A stretch of 64,000 nucleotides of DNA from Bilabrum cf. latius. Lineage: Eukaryota; Bigyra: Bicosoecida; Bigyra; Bicosoecida. A program made the translations under genes and the position numbers. The stretch covers positions 744,001-808,000 of the forward strand of contig OZ237741.1 in NCBI GenBank assembly GCA_965178125.1, in the 5' to 3' direction. Position 1 is the first letter of the stretch. Each line of letters opens with the position of its first letter. Below, in pieces: positions 24,016 to 35,832 of the stretch. The notes beneath the pieces were generated by a model, which saw only the letters and a program-made list of their open reading frames with translations, searched no databases and was not told where the DNA came from.

Positions 24016-25020
24016 ATGGATAGCAAAGGCTTTAATCTTCCGCCTTATGAGCTGGATTCCCATCAGCGAGAGGCCTTGACCGATTTATTCAGAATAATTG
24101 ATAGGAACTCTGACGGGTTCATCGATGTTGAAGAGTTCGCAAGGTTTGGACGCGCAATGACTGGTCAGATCATCGATCATGAGACTGCTTTGTATCAGCT
24201 TCGGCGAGCTGACGCGGACAATGATGATCATCTCTCACTAGAGGATTGGTTGCTATACGGCAGGTTCCTGGCTAGGACACCGGACTTCTTTGCAGTTGTT
24301 GCTGCCTTAAAGCGGGCATTATTCGCATTAGATCGCAGAGAAGGAACAGCAGCCGTTGGCGATGACTTAGCATCTGCTTCACTTGGGGGGGCGTCAGGCA
24401 GCGCGGAGCAGGCGAGCGCAACTGCAGCCGCCACTCGAGCCTACCAGAACGAGATGCACGCTGTAAGGGTAGCTGCCGACCGAGGGATCGTCAGGAAAGG
24501 TCGAGCGGCAGCTTTAGATGCAGCTCGTGTGCACGCTGAGGAGGCGGCTGCGATCGGAGCAGGAGCTGACCTCCGATCCATGGGTCGGGAGCCCGGCGGG
24601 CCACGGGCCGCGGATGGGCCCCCACGGAGGGCGCACATCCCCGTGAGCGCAAGGCGAAGACTAGAAGAGGAAAACGCGGCGAGAGGCTTCACTCCTAGGG
24701 GGGAGGACGGGCGATCGACTGCGCCAGCCAGTGGTGCCGGTGCCGGGGGCCCAGGCCAAGCTGGGCGACTCGGAGGGCAAGAGCGAGGGCGAGGGCGAGG
24801 GCAAGCGTCAGGGCCAGGGGTGGGCCGGGAGGCCTCGGTGCCTCGTCTCGATCTCTCATCTGCAAAAATGCCTGGAAGTCAAGGGTCGTACGCAGGCAAA
24901 GGCACCGGTGCTGGAGCAGGGGCAGCTGCCATGATGGGCAGCACGGAAGGAGGCAAGTCCGGGATTGGGGCAGTGGGAGTTGGGTCGCCCTCTGGAGTGG
25001 CAGCTGTTGACTTTGGCTGA
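24016..25020 (+). CDS. EF-hand calcium-binding protein
   Basis: 334 residues, no TAG, TGA stop. An EF-hand pair is visible in the first 90 residues: loop DRNSDGFIDVEE is canonical (Asp at positions 1, 5 and 9, Glu at 12), and DADNDDHLSLED is a good second loop. The rest is Ala/Gly/Arg-rich with no recognised domain and is probably disordered. Likely a calcium sensor; partner unknown. It is divergent from the F-box/kinase gene with 137 bp between them. Confidence 0.85.
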   Translation: MDSKGFNLPPYELDSHQREALTDLFRIIDRNSDGFIDVEEFARFGRAMTGQIIDHETALYQLRRADADNDDHLSLEDWLLYGRFLARTPDFFAVVAALKRALFALDRREGTAAVGDDLASASLGGASGSAEQASATAAATRAYQNEMHAVRVAADRGIVRKGRAAALDAARVHAEEAAAIGAGADLRSMGREPGGPRAADGPPRRAHIPVSARRRLEEENAARGFTPRGEDGRSTAPASGAGAGGPGQAGRLGGQERGRGRGQASGPGVGREASVPRLDLSSAKMPGSQGSYAGKGTGAGAGAAAMMGSTEGGKSGIGAVGVGSPSGVAAVDFG

Positions 25021-25152
25021 TTGCTGGCCCAGCATCAAGTAAAAGGTACTATTACGGCGTGAAGCAGCATGGAAAATCACCTGTTCTCAGTGACGGATCA
25101 TCATCGCCACACAGCACCTGTGGATTTGACACTCGAGAGCGAGCGTTGTGGG

Positions 25153-28100
25153 TCACACGCCCTCTGAGCTATCCGAGTCAATCAGAGGCTCCGGCATTCG
25201 ATCGACTCTCCGCCTCTTACCATATCCCCTGTTCCAACCACCACCAGCATGCCTGCCACCTCTAGAACCACCACTAGCCCTGCCTCTGCTAGCGGCCACG
25301 CCACCAGCTGCCGAACCCGCCACATCTCCAGCAGCTTCAGATCCGAGGGCTAGACCCTCCAGCCCCGCAGTAGAGCCCCCAGGTGCTTCCAGCTCTCTGC
25401 CACCACCAGCCTCCACTCTACCGCCATCAGGGACACCCATGCGCTCAAAGTCCACCACGTTCTCGGGGTTGCGCCGGTTGGGTGGCACGTAATCTAGACC
25501 AAGGTGGTCAAACACCTCCTTCTCATCGCGGGCATAGGCAGTGCAAGACTCGAACAGCTTGTCAGACCGCGCATTTCTCTGTCCTGATATAGTAAGCCCT
25601 TTGTCCGACAGCGACAGGCCCCATACCTTCACGGCATACCATCGCATGGACCGATTGAAGTGGGCGCTGCCAGTGAAGTACAGTTGCGCGTACGGCCATG
25701 ACACGATTGGGTAGCTCTTGATATCGATCCTGCGATAGGTGGGAGCGAAAGCCGATATCGTGTCAAGGATATGCTTGGCTCTGCCAAGACCGCGGAGTGC
25801 CGCTGCCCTGCGATGACCATCACTGGCAGTATGCCCCTCCTGGCCCATTGCTGCGTTTGGTGCGGCGGTGCTTGGAGCACGCCTGCCGCCCTGCGCAGCC
25901 TTGGTCACCTCTTGCTGCACAATTCTGTCCCTCAGATATCCGAAGAAGCTTGGGATTCCGCGATACTTTATGCCCTGGTGTGCAACCGCAATCAGACGAT
26001 CCGCAATGTCGTCCAAGGCTCGTCGGAGTTCGGTGCTCGGTACACTGTCCATCGCTGCACGAGACACGCATCGCAAGGTCATCGCAGCTGTGCACTGTAC
26101 GGTGTGACCTCTCGCAGCGTTACCACCAGGTCCACCAGTGCTGCTACTGCTAGTGCCACTCGCTTTTGACGTCACTTGCGGTGCAGCCGAAGATAACGTC
26201 AACGGCGCCGCCCCGCCGAGCACAGCGTCTAGGCGATCTCGGGATATTGCGAGTGCTCCGGCGCCACTGCCCTCCATCCCAGATGCGCCACTGCCCTCCA
26301 TCCCGGATGTGGCACTGCCCTCCATCCCGGATGCGGCACTGCCCTCCATCCCGGATTCGGCGTCTCCGCCCATACCTTCCAGCAAGGAGCACAGAAGCAC
26401 CCTCTGGTACATCCACGGCAGCTTCTTTCTTGCACCGATGAAGAAGAACGTCTCGGAGCCTAGCATCCCCGTTCTGTATCCAGGATGTCTGCCTTGCTCA
26501 CCGGTGCTGCCGGCCGAGTCCTGCCTCCTAGCCGGCGAAAACCGGTGGATGCGGTCGATCTCGGCGTCTGCGTGGTCAATCTTCGGCGCGGTGAGCTCGT
26601 GCAGGAGATACGTTTTCCTAAGCTCGGCGATGACTGGCTCGATGGGCAGCACCCGCATGTACAGCCGCTCCAGCTCAGAGTCGGCGTGCAACTCCTCAAG
26701 CGAAGCGATCCGGCCCTGGCTTGCGCGAACGTTCCTTGAAGATTCACTCAGGTCGATGCCCGGCCATAATGACAACGACGACGACGAGGCTGCTCCTGGT
26801 GCAGCTTGGGCTTTGGCTCTGGACGCGCTCTAGCAGTTGTGCATCAACATGGTTGGGCCAGCACCCCTTGCTCCCAGTGCCGCCCCCCTCCCTCCTGGCA
26901 TTCGCCCCACCTAGGGGTCTAGAGCCAGCCTTCTAGCATCTAGCGGGGCCATTTCTTGGTATGGCGGCTCCTGCATGCCTGCGGGGGGGCTGTTGCTGCT
27001 GCTGCTGCCGCTGCTGCTGTCTCTGTCGCCTGCAGCAGCTTCAGCTGCAGCACCACCGCGAGCTGCGTCCGATCGTCCGGACAGCTTGCAAGCCTCATTG
27101 ATGGCTTGCAGCACGCTGCGAGCGTCTGACACCAAGCGAGGATCCGGACTCAAGAGAACGTCGACATCCCCCGACGAGGCCTTGCCCCTCCTGTAGCTCC
27201 CGCAGCACACGACCCGCGCGAACGGGTAGCACGACCCGCTGGCATCGCGCACGTCCTGCTGCACCACCTCTACTTCTCCTCTTGGAATTTTGGCGGACAG
27301 ATCTTCGCAGTGGGTCAAGGACAGCCGGAATGCGGCCTCCTTGCCCCTCGCGCGGTGCTCCCTCGACGGAAGCGAGCCTCGAGCAAATGCTCCAGCCGTC
27401 GAGGATGCATGCGTCGCGCCGGCTCGCAGGGCAGCGGAGCGACCTCTGTCCATGTCTGGCTGTACAGCAGTCAGAAGGTTGCGCTGCGGGTTTTCCTTGA
27501 GGCAACGACGAACGGCAGCAATCCCCGGAACCCAGGTCAGCTGCTGGAGACGTCTGATGCCCAGGACCTGCTCCAGAGGCTGCCCGCGCCCCCTGTCCTC
27601 TTCTGCCCACTCAGCGCGGTCCAATCGCTTCCACGCCTCGCAATACGTAGATTTCAAGAGATCCAAGAGCCTGTGCGCCGTCTTGTCGCCCACGCCCCAC
27701 AAACTCATGAGCTCGCTGAAGGATTTGAACGACTTCGAATTCTCAGCTGCAACAACCTCCTGTAGCTAGCCAGTGCGCAAGATCTCGAGCACCCGCTTGT
27801 ACCCATTTCCAGTGAAGTACTTGCGGCCTTGAAGCAAGCGCTGCGCATCCGCTACCGTGCGGATTTCTTCAGGCATGCCTTTTAGGCTGGCGATTTGCGC
27901 CTACGTCGTCTTCATCTTTACGTCTTTGGTGGACATTTTCCCCTTGCCAACAGTTTGTCCAGCTACCTCAAACGAGTACAAATCACGTTTTCGCTTAAAC
28001 CAGTCAATGAGTAGCGCATTTCGACCGCGCGTCTGCGGTGATGAAGCTGGAGCAGGCTGCTAGCAGGCCAGTCGCCGCTTGAACCTCTTTCCACGCCTCC

Positions 28101-28314
28101 AAAACGCTCTCAAGCGCCTAACCTGACCATTGGATAGGCGTAGCTTCATCTCGTTGTCACCAAGGGGCTGCTGCGTCTGTTCGGGAGGAGCAGTTGCAGC
28201 TGCTGCTGCGGCATTGCTTCTGGTTGAAGATCTCGAGCTTGCATGCACTCTGGCAAACGAATCAAAGCAACTCTCTGCAAAGTCGAGAGCAAGCAGTGTG
28301 TGTTGGGCGTGCAT
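25153..28314 (-). CDS. Family X DNA polymerase (pol beta/lambda-like)
   Basis: Gap-filling polymerase of base-excision repair or end joining. One frame, 1,053 residues, ATG 28314 to TGA 25153, with about five TAGs. Order: a basic N-terminus, a helix-hairpin-helix region (KYFTGNGYKRVLEILRTG, then LWGVGDKTAHRLL near residue 205), the nucleotidyl-transferase site CGSYRRGKASSGDVDVLLS with the D-x-D metal ligands near residue 405, a long variable insert, then RRIDIKSYP supplying the third Asp, and the family ending YFTGSAHFNRSMR and EVFDHLGLDYVPP. No BRCT domain is seen. It is about twice the length of pol beta because of inserts and a Gly/Arg-rich tail. Divergent from the ING gene. Confidence 0.9.
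26265..26360 (-). repeat. 24-bp tandem repeat, four units
   Basis: Four consecutive 24-bp units (core CACTGCCCTCCATCCC on the + strand) in an insert of the polymerase X gene. They encode an eight-residue unit of the type SGMEGSGA on the minus strand. The repeat keeps frame, so copy-number change would only lengthen a loop. Confidence 0.9.
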
Positions 28315-28460
28315 GTAGCATCCCTACTAATGTAAAAAATCTTTTTCGGCGGCGACCAAGTGAAGATGAAGCATCCGTGAGGCCCAACTTTTTCTGGTTG
28401 TTGTCAAATTATCAAGTCTGCATCCATCAGGACAACAATAACTGCCCGCGCCGAACAAAA

Positions 28461-29480
28461 ATGGGCACCCATCATGAAGAAGCACTGGAGGAACTGAAAG
28501 ACTTACCAGGAGAAATCCAGCGAAGCATGGCTCTAATTGGATAGCTCGACAGAGTGAGCTCGAACTTTGCTTTCCGGCCGAAAAAGACGAACATTCGACC
28601 TTGATAGCACTATTTTGTTTTAGCGTTCCCCTGCTGCAGGAATCTTACGGGTAGCTCCCGACTATAAAAGCGAAGCAGCAAGCATACATTCGGGATGTGC
28701 GCAAGCGATTGCAAACGAAGCCAAGGGCACCTGGGGTGGACCTGAGGTCCCTCTCGGAAGATCCTGGTGCTTTGGATGAAATAAAAAGACTAGTGAGTCG
28801 GCCATCCTGGCGCCAGTCGGCAAATTGCGACTGCTCTCAGTTTACAACCAACCCCCACCACACGGCCGCATTGTTCGCAGAAAGCTGACGTGATGCAGAA
28901 AGCTAAGGAAAAGATAGCTGTTGCATAGCAGGCAGAGTCGTTGATAGCAGACTATATCCAGCGGCTCGACGCAAGAATCAAGGCAGTGAAATCGGAAGTC
29001 GATGTGGCTGGGGACAGGGAGCGCTACGCAGACGAGGAGAATTATGATGCTGGCGTGGCACACGGAGCCATGGGCATGGGAAGTGCCAGTAATTTGGGCC
29101 TCGGGGTGCAAGCGCACGGGTACGACACCGGGCAAGCAGGTGCAGCATCAGGAGGAGCAGCGTACGGAGGCAGAGGCGGCGGGGTTACCGTGTCAGGAGC
29201 AGGCGCAGACGCAGCGATGCAGCAAGCGGACGCAATGGTATCAGATGAGACCTACTGCATATGCGGTCAGCCTGGTCACGGCGAGATGGTTGGCTGCGAC
29301 TACGTGGGGCCGAACGGGGAGCAGTGCGAGATCGGTGGCGGGTGGTTCCACCTTGCGTGCGTGGGCTTGACCAAGCTCCCAGGCAAGGATGAGTCGTGGT
29401 ACTGCGACACGCATCGAGAGATGATGGAGGAAGAGGCCAGGGGCGGCAGACGGAAGAAGAGGAGGACGACCCGAGGCTGA
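28461..29480 (+). CDS. ING-family PHD-finger protein
   Basis: Chromatin reader; ING proteins bind methylated H3K4 through the PHD finger and recruit histone acetyltransferase or deacetylase complexes. Three exons: 28461-28553, 28640-28792, 28881-29480, all introns GT-AG and phase 0. Exon 1 encodes the ING N-terminal helix ([19 protein letters not shown], where Q is TAG 28542). Exons 2-3 continue the helical region with further TAGs. The PHD finger is at the C-terminus ([30 protein letters not shown]). The last metal ligand is His rather than the usual Cys. 281 residues in all, close to the family size. TGA stop. Confidence 0.9.
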
Positions 29481-29781
29481 GCCCCCCCCGCCCCTTCGGT
29501 TTGTGTCTTGCAATTTGCGCGACGACGATGCTGTGTTGCTTGCACGTGCATCGCGCCGCAGAATAGTTTCCTAGTCAAGCAGTCGTTTCGGCCATCAAGC
29601 CAGGATCACGGCCCGTTTGATAGCCCTCACGGGATGAATCAGTTGCGTGCACTTTTTCGTGTGAAACCGAAACAACGAGGATGCGAGCACGTCGCGCATA
29701 GATCGACCAGAGTACTTCCGCAAAATACCGAACGATGCTCATTTGGTATTGAAAGAGTTCCTATTCTTGTGACTGGCCATC
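29481..29781. other. Intergenic region, no gene seen
   Basis: About 300 bases between the ING and CD36-type genes on the same strand. Both strands lack a convincing frame. It would carry the ING 3' UTR and the CD36-type promoter. Confidence 0.5.
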
Positions 29782-32700
29782 ATGATTGGGGCTGCACGGG
29801 GCGGGAAGGTGGCGCCCGCACCTGCGCAACCTGGCGCTCCTACAGCTGTCCAACTCGCCAAACGGAAAGCTAGGAAGCTGAAAGGCAAGAAAAGCAAGTC
29901 CAAGTGTCGTTGTTGTACTCTTGCAGAAATTAGGGAGAATACTCCGACCTTTACAGAATTCTGTGAGCCCACGATGCATACAGTCAAGCTCTCAAGTGCG
30001 TTTTGACGATATCTCTTCTCTATGAGTGGTCCTTTTGGCTGTACATCGCCGCAGTGTATCGTACAAGGTATTGCAAGTACTCTCCACTTTGCAAGTTTTC
30101 TTGGGTGGGTATCTTTGGAGGACTAGCCCTGCTATTTATGGTACTAGGAGGGGTCCTTCCGCCCGTGCTTACGAATGCGTACTATAGGTCGATACAAGAA
30201 TCATTCGTGTATTCTGACGTGTCCTAGTGGTAGAAAGAACCAGTTGTAGCTGCGGCCTTTGGTGGCGAAGGAGACCTAACCAATGACGCGGGGGAGCAGG
30301 TCAGCATATCGATCGCGGACGTTTCCAATGCGTTTGAGGTCCTCAACTATGGCGCAAGGCCCAGAACCCAAGAGAAAGGGCCGTACACTCTGCGAGAGTA
30401 TATTCATAGGCATAATGTCTCGTACGAGCTCGGTACGGCGCGCTTTGTGGAGAGGAAATTCCACCAGATCGTTGACGCTCAGCTAAACGACGTGGTAACC
30501 ATTGCTAACCCTGCCTACCGCTACGTAGAGGCGCTCCTGAGCACCACCCCGGAAATCGCATCTTCTTCATTTGAAGGCGGATCAGTTGCTCTACTAGGCT
30601 CGTGGGGGCTTCGAAAGCTGCGAGACAGGTTTGGCCCCACTGTCAAGCAGGCCGCCTTCCCGGCGTTTGCGACGAGGGTCTTCGAGCAGTTGCGTGACAA
30701 CGAGTACAACGGCAGTGCGGCGGGCCTACGGGCATACTGGAGAACGTCTGGTACCCTTGGAGTCCTCCCGGACGGCACCTGGCACAGCTACAGGCTACCC
30801 CTGCCTCGCGATGGCAACACATCCATTTCAATCTCGGATGCAACCGCTAGGGCTCTTTGGAGCTGGACGGACCGATTCGCCCTGACTTCCATGGTGGGCT
30901 GGCAGTGGTACCTGCTTCCAATCTCCACCATTCGCGTGCGTGAGTGGGCTTCCCATTACGGGTCTATCGACCGCAGCTATATGGCTGACGTAGGGCTGGC
31001 CAAGCGGCACGCGCAGCAGATCGCCGACTGGATCCAGCTGCTCCTCTAGAACACGCTGCAGCACCGAGATGCCGCCGAAACGCTCGAGGGTGGTATCGCA
31101 CCGGGAGCCCCTGACGTACCAGAGTCCCTTCGCCCCGCTCTTGATTTCGAGGACAGGGCGGCCGCCGTGCTGCAGTCAGAGGGTCTCGTTCCCAGGGCCA
31201 ACTGGAGCCTGGCCATCGGGGCGCAGCTGGGCTCGAACTCGGTCATGGGGTTCGCGTTCAAGCTCTTGTCGGACAGGGTCGGCGGCGGTGCCGGCGAGCT
31301 GAGCTCGGTGGCAGGGACTCTTTTGTCCAACCAGTGCCCGCAGTCGGCCTCTTCGCAGCTGGCTGGCTCCAGCCTATTCGACATGGAGGCTGCCAGGGAG
31401 TCCTACCTGGCCCCCGCCATCGCGGAGGTGAGCTGCTGGGGCTCGAGGGTGCTCCCTATCCCCGACGACCCCGAGACGCTGACATTCTACAGCAAGATGG
31501 AGGCCGACAAGATGACCAAGCTCATCCGCCTGTTCACCTCGGGTACCTCGGTGACCAACTTCGACGTACCGGGCAGCAGCATGCTGCAGCGGCTCGTTAG
31601 CTCGGTGAATCGATTGATCGAAGCAGTGAGCGTGCGCAACTCGGTGCTGGACCAGGCAAACGACCCGAACAATGGGCTGTTTGCCTGGGTCTCTAGGCTC
31701 CGGCTGGCCACGCTGGAGATGGGCGAGGCGGCGCCCGGCTCGGCCGAAGAGGCCGCGGCAAAAGCCGATATCGAAGCTGCTGCCAGGGGTCATAAAGCCC
31801 ACTTGCAATCGGAAGACGTGAGTCTGGTGAACGCGGTGTGCAACGCGGGATTTTTGCCGCAAGGCATGCGGAGCTACGGCCTCTCCTGCTACGAGGCCAT
31901 CGACATCGTAAACTACTTCCGGTATTTTGCCAGGGAATTCGTGTGGAAGCCAAACTTTGTGTGGGTCGCTCCCGACGGGCGCGTGGACCCCAATAACATG
32001 AGGGCGGGTCCTTTCATCAAGGCTACGGTGGGCGAGGTGCTGTATGGGCTGCAGGACCAGTTCTACTTCGAGATGTTCGGACAGCCGTTCCCGGGACTCG
32101 GTCCACCGAATGACCAGGACGAGGCCGCGTGGCTTCGAGACGTGGGACCGACCGCCACGGCGATCACGGTGCGGAGCGGGTCCTCGTCCGGGGACGGTGG
32201 TGGCATCGCCGGCTCCAGGCACATGTACAAGTACGGAGATGAGATGGAGACCACTCGATGGGTCTCCCCGCTGCGGGTGGATGGCTCCTATGACTATGCG
32301 AAGTTTCCGCCCATGAGTTCCTGGGACAGACGATACCAGGACGAGGGAGGGGCGAGTCCGGGCGCCGAGGCAAGGGCCATCCGAGTGTGGAACAGCGTGT
32401 CGGAGAGACCCGAAACCTTCGTGTTTCTGGGCGAGACGCGCAACGAGCTGCTACGCGCATGGAGATTCGAGCGCATTGCGGCCACGGAGAGCAGTCCGTT
32501 CCTTCGATCGGACGTGCTGAGAGACGCACCCTTCTGCATGCGGACGCTGTCGCTGCTGCCCGGCCCATAGCCCGACACTGCGATCGGTATGGACCTGCTC
32601 TATGGGCCCCCGCACATGCATGGCTGCAGCGCGGATCAAACCAGGGTATTCTCGTACGACGGCCTGCCCCAGACGTCCAACCGCACGGACGGGTCCTTCA

Positions 32701-33779
32701 TCGACGTGGAGCCCACCACGGGCAGGGTCCTCCAGTCCATGCAGAGGCACGGGCTGTACCTCAGGTGGCAGGCCTCCAAGTGGTACCCGCACCTGCGGCC
32801 CACGATCGGGTCTCTGGTCACGTTTTCAAGGCAGCGCGTGCTGCACCCGGTGCTACAGGCCCGCATCGCGGACGATCTCGCCTCTCTCAACTACTTGTGT
32901 GACGTGGCGGTCCCCGTTCCTATGTTCCTCCTTGGCACTGTCTCCCTCCTGGGGGTTGCAATCATCCTGTACTTTTACTTCTACCCGTGCACGCTACCAG
33001 GGAGCGAGCAGAAGGCGGCCGCGAGGAGGAGGAGGAAGGAGCGGGCGGCTCAGAGGAGGGCGAAAGAGAAGGTGGCCAAGCTGCAGGAAGACCCCAGCCG
33101 CGAGTTCGAGTCCGGGCCTCTGCCAGGCCCGGTCCGTGCAGAGGCCGAGGAGAAACGGTCCGTCACGTTCTCCGTCACCAAGGACCAGGAAGGCGGCGGG
33201 GGTGTGCGAGCCAGCACCCCATCAAGCAGGTCGAAGAGGAGCAGGAGGCGCCCGGGCAGCAGCAGCCTGCCTTCCTCTTCCTCTAGGGCCTCTCCCTCCC
33301 CGCCCACCGTGACTAGCAGCGGGCTCCTGGCAGGGCAGCGAAGCGGTTCAGTCGCAGGGGAGAGCACGGACCTCGAGACGAGCGACGGGGGGATGCAGAC
33401 AGCCATGGGAAGCAGGATAGGGCGGCACCTGGGCAAGGGAAGCAGCGCCAACGGGAGGTCCCTGGCAGAGGGGAGGAGGGCCCTCAAGGCCGCCCAGCAG
33501 GCGCAGCAGGCGGAGCAGAGCGACGACGAGGAGGAGGAGGAGGAGGAGAGCGCGGCGCTGCAGGACGGGCTGGCCGGCGAGCTTTCGCTGGAGAGGCCTG
33601 GAACATCCAAGAAATAGCGCGCCGAGGAGCGAAGGAAAGCGCTGGCCTCGGCTGGGAGTGCCGGTGGCACCAGTGGGGGGAAGGCATCTGGCGCTGGGAA
33701 GAGCACACCAGCGCGCTCGCAGTCTGGGCCTGCAAACACGAGGCGAGGGAAATTCGGGGGGACCCAGCAGGTAGTTTGA
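29782..33779 (+). CDS. CD36/LIMP-2-family membrane receptor, enlarged
   Basis: Scavenger-receptor family: two membrane helices hold a large lumenal or extracellular domain that binds lipids or ligands. Exon 1 29782-29995, 59-bp intron 29996-30054, exon 2 30055-33779, ending TGA; 1,312 residues against about 480 in animals. Visible: N-terminal helix (WVGIFGGLALLFMVLGGVLPP), the signature NYGARPRTQEKGPYTLREY, the segment FIKATVGEVLYGLQDQ (family TVGELLWGY-D), GSFIDVEPTTGRVLQSMQRHG near the end of the ectodomain, and the C-terminal helix (FLLGTVSLLGVAIILYFYF). Four TAGs (30225, 31047, 32568, 33615) are read through. The extra length is a mid-domain expansion and a highly charged cytoplasmic tail of about 260 residues. 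The family call is firm; the ligand is unknown. Confidence 0.85.
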
Positions 33780-33849
33780 AACAATAGGAGTTAATGGTGT
33801 TGCAGCACGCGTCATTGCTGGTTTGCATGGTAAATCCGTAGCTAGAGAC

Positions 33850-34630
33850 TCAACTCGTCGGGCCAACGGCCTTCTCAAACACCAGCTCCACAGCAGGCGT
33901 CGTGGCAACATCTCGGGCCGATTTTCCTTCTCGATCCGTTGCTTTGACATCGCTTCCTAGTGACAGGAGAGTTTCTACGGCTTCAAGGTGCCCAGCTGCA
34001 GATGCCAAGTGAAGGGGAGTTGCGAGCTGCTTGTCCACCGGCGAGATATCGGCCTCCTGCTCCGCCAGGAACTTTATCAAGCTGGCGTGACCCGCGTTTG
34101 CAGCAAAATGCATCGGCGTTGCACCTGCCTTGTTCTTCGCGTTCACGTCGGCGCCGGCTTCAACCAGCGGCGCAACGACCGCAATGATGCCCTTCCTGGC
34201 AGCTAAATGCAGTGCGGTATTGCCGTACGCATCGCCGGAAGATGCATCTACTTTGCCAGAGAGATGCGTCACGGCATCAATGTGTCCATAGTTAGCTGCT
34301 AGATGTACCGGAGTCAATCCTCCATACGCACTGCGTGAACGATAGTGAATGCCTGTGGCAACGGACATGGTGTAACGACCGGCACGATTGAGCCACTGCA
34401 GATGCTGCATCTCACACTGCCTCGAGATCAACTTCGTTCAACTCTAGACGTTTCAAGACGTCCGTGTATCCATTTCTGATTGCCCATGTGCCAGCTGTTG
34501 CACCAAGTGTGTCTTTCTCGTCGACGGGGCCTTCGCCCATAAGGGCCCCTGCCCGCTCCAGCAGGCCCAGCTCGCACAGTCGCCTCAGATCACCAAACGT
34601 TTTAGGCTCTGCCAAGTCAATCTCCGCCAT
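33850..34630 (-). CDS. Ankyrin-repeat protein
   Basis: 231 residues in two exons: 34630-34416 and 34330-33850, with an 85-bp GT-AG intron that falls inside one ankyrin repeat and restores it exactly (join giving VAYGGLTPVHLAANYGHIDAV). About five repeats are visible (NTALHLAARKG, TPMHFAANAGH, TPLHLASAAGH). No other domain is present, so it is probably a protein-binding adaptor. TGA stop. Divergent from the CX9C gene, and convergent with the CD36-type gene 70 bp away. Confidence 0.88.
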
Positions 34631-34763
34631 GTTTGGTGTGTTTGTTCTGCACGCGAGCTGAGCTCTCAGAAAATCGTATTTGTCTCAATTGTGCAGTGCG
34701 GTTTACATGCGACTTGCACTTGGCAATGACGTGGCCATAGTACAGTTCGCACAGGACTTCGTG

Positions 34764-35345
34764 ATGGCAGATGAATGGAAAAGCTACCGCGTTATTGAGC
34801 CTGGTTGGGGTATCGGTGCCGAGCGAGACGTGGACAAGGAGATTCCCGGCAAAATGCTAGACATGGAAGTAACTCAGGACTTGAAGCGAATGTACCAGGG
34901 ATTTTCGAGACTGCTTGCCATGTGAGCACCCGCATGCTTGCAAATATCCATGATTTATCTATGGTGTGCTTCTACACCGTTTCCCCCCCTTCGTTGGCAT
35001 GTTGAGAATCGTCGCAGCCGGGCCATGATTCCGACCGAGTGCCGAAAGCCATTTGATGCTGTAACCATGTGCATGAGACAAAAACTTGACCGGGACACTT
35101 GTAAAGAGGTGTATTAGGCTTGGAGGCCGTGCGACCAGCAGGTCAAAGAGCTGCGTGCGCTTGGCAGGAGGCAGGTAAGGCCAAGCAGCTGCTCGCATCC
35201 ATCGCTTGTCAAAGCCCATCATTTCATATTCTCACCACCATTAAAGTGTTTTCCGCTGCAGCGAGAGCAATAGAAACGGGAAGAATTCATGGCAAAGAGC
35301 AGGGCGCTCGAAAAGAAAGCAAAGGAGTCCGGCGGCCGAGAATGA
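34764..35345 (+). CDS. Twin CX9C (CHCH-type) protein
   Basis: Small three-exon gene: 34764-34921, 35018-35174, 35262-35345, introns of 96 and 87 bp, all GT-AG with matching phases, TGA stop. The middle exon has two C-x9-C motifs (CRKPFDAVTMC and CKEVYQAWRPC, the latter containing TAG 35115 read as Gln), the mark of disulfide-stabilised helix hairpins imported into the mitochondrial intermembrane space by the Mia40 route. The C-terminus is a basic helix (with TAG 35271). The unspliced frame would stop at 34923, so splicing matters here. The start could also be ATG 34707. The particular family member (complex I or IV subunit or assembly factor) is not recognised. Confidence 0.75.
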
Positions 35346-35832
35346 GCAGCCAGGTGATTGCTGCCACTGGACAAGGACAGCTTGGCAGGCACGGCACTGT
35401 ATCCCAGGCCCTACTCTAGCATACTACTGTCGCATGCAAGGGTGCGCTGGACTTTATGCGTGTCTGGCTCTGGCAGTCGCGATGAGTTGCGGGCACTACT
35501 TGCAAAAAAGCATCTTCGCACCAGCTACTAGTGCTCGTCTGTTGCTCTGCAGCGGGCTGCTAGGCTATCGCGATTTTTGTGGTCGTGAGGAATACAGCTT
35601 GGGAGCGGGCATTTTGGCAGATATTCGGTGTCTCGCACGACACCTGGAGCGGTACTCGGCGGCAAGTCCGTTTTCTCTCTCTCTATGCACAGCGAAGCAA
35701 CACATCGCCTGGGTGTGGTTGGCCACAGCGGGCGCGAGCGATTCAAACAGCCATTTAAAACGTGTGGGTTTCTTGTTCTTCATTTCTGTCCAGTGAAATC
35801 GCAATAGATCGAGATCCACCAGCTTGACAAGC
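35346..35832. other. Region between convergent genes; one doubtful ORF
   Basis: About 490 bases between the stops of the CX9C gene and the EF-hand-like gene. It contains one open + strand frame, 35434-35796 (120 codons, TGA stop), starting with a hydrophobic stretch (GLYACLALAVAMSCG) that could be a signal peptide. No domain is recognised, the codon pattern is mixed, and no promoter context is visible. It may be chance. Confidence 0.3.

Noticed and set aside
34959-35222. Minus-strand ORF of 87 codons
   Set aside because: It is antisense to exon 2 of the CX9C gene, whose splice phases and cysteine spacing fit much better.
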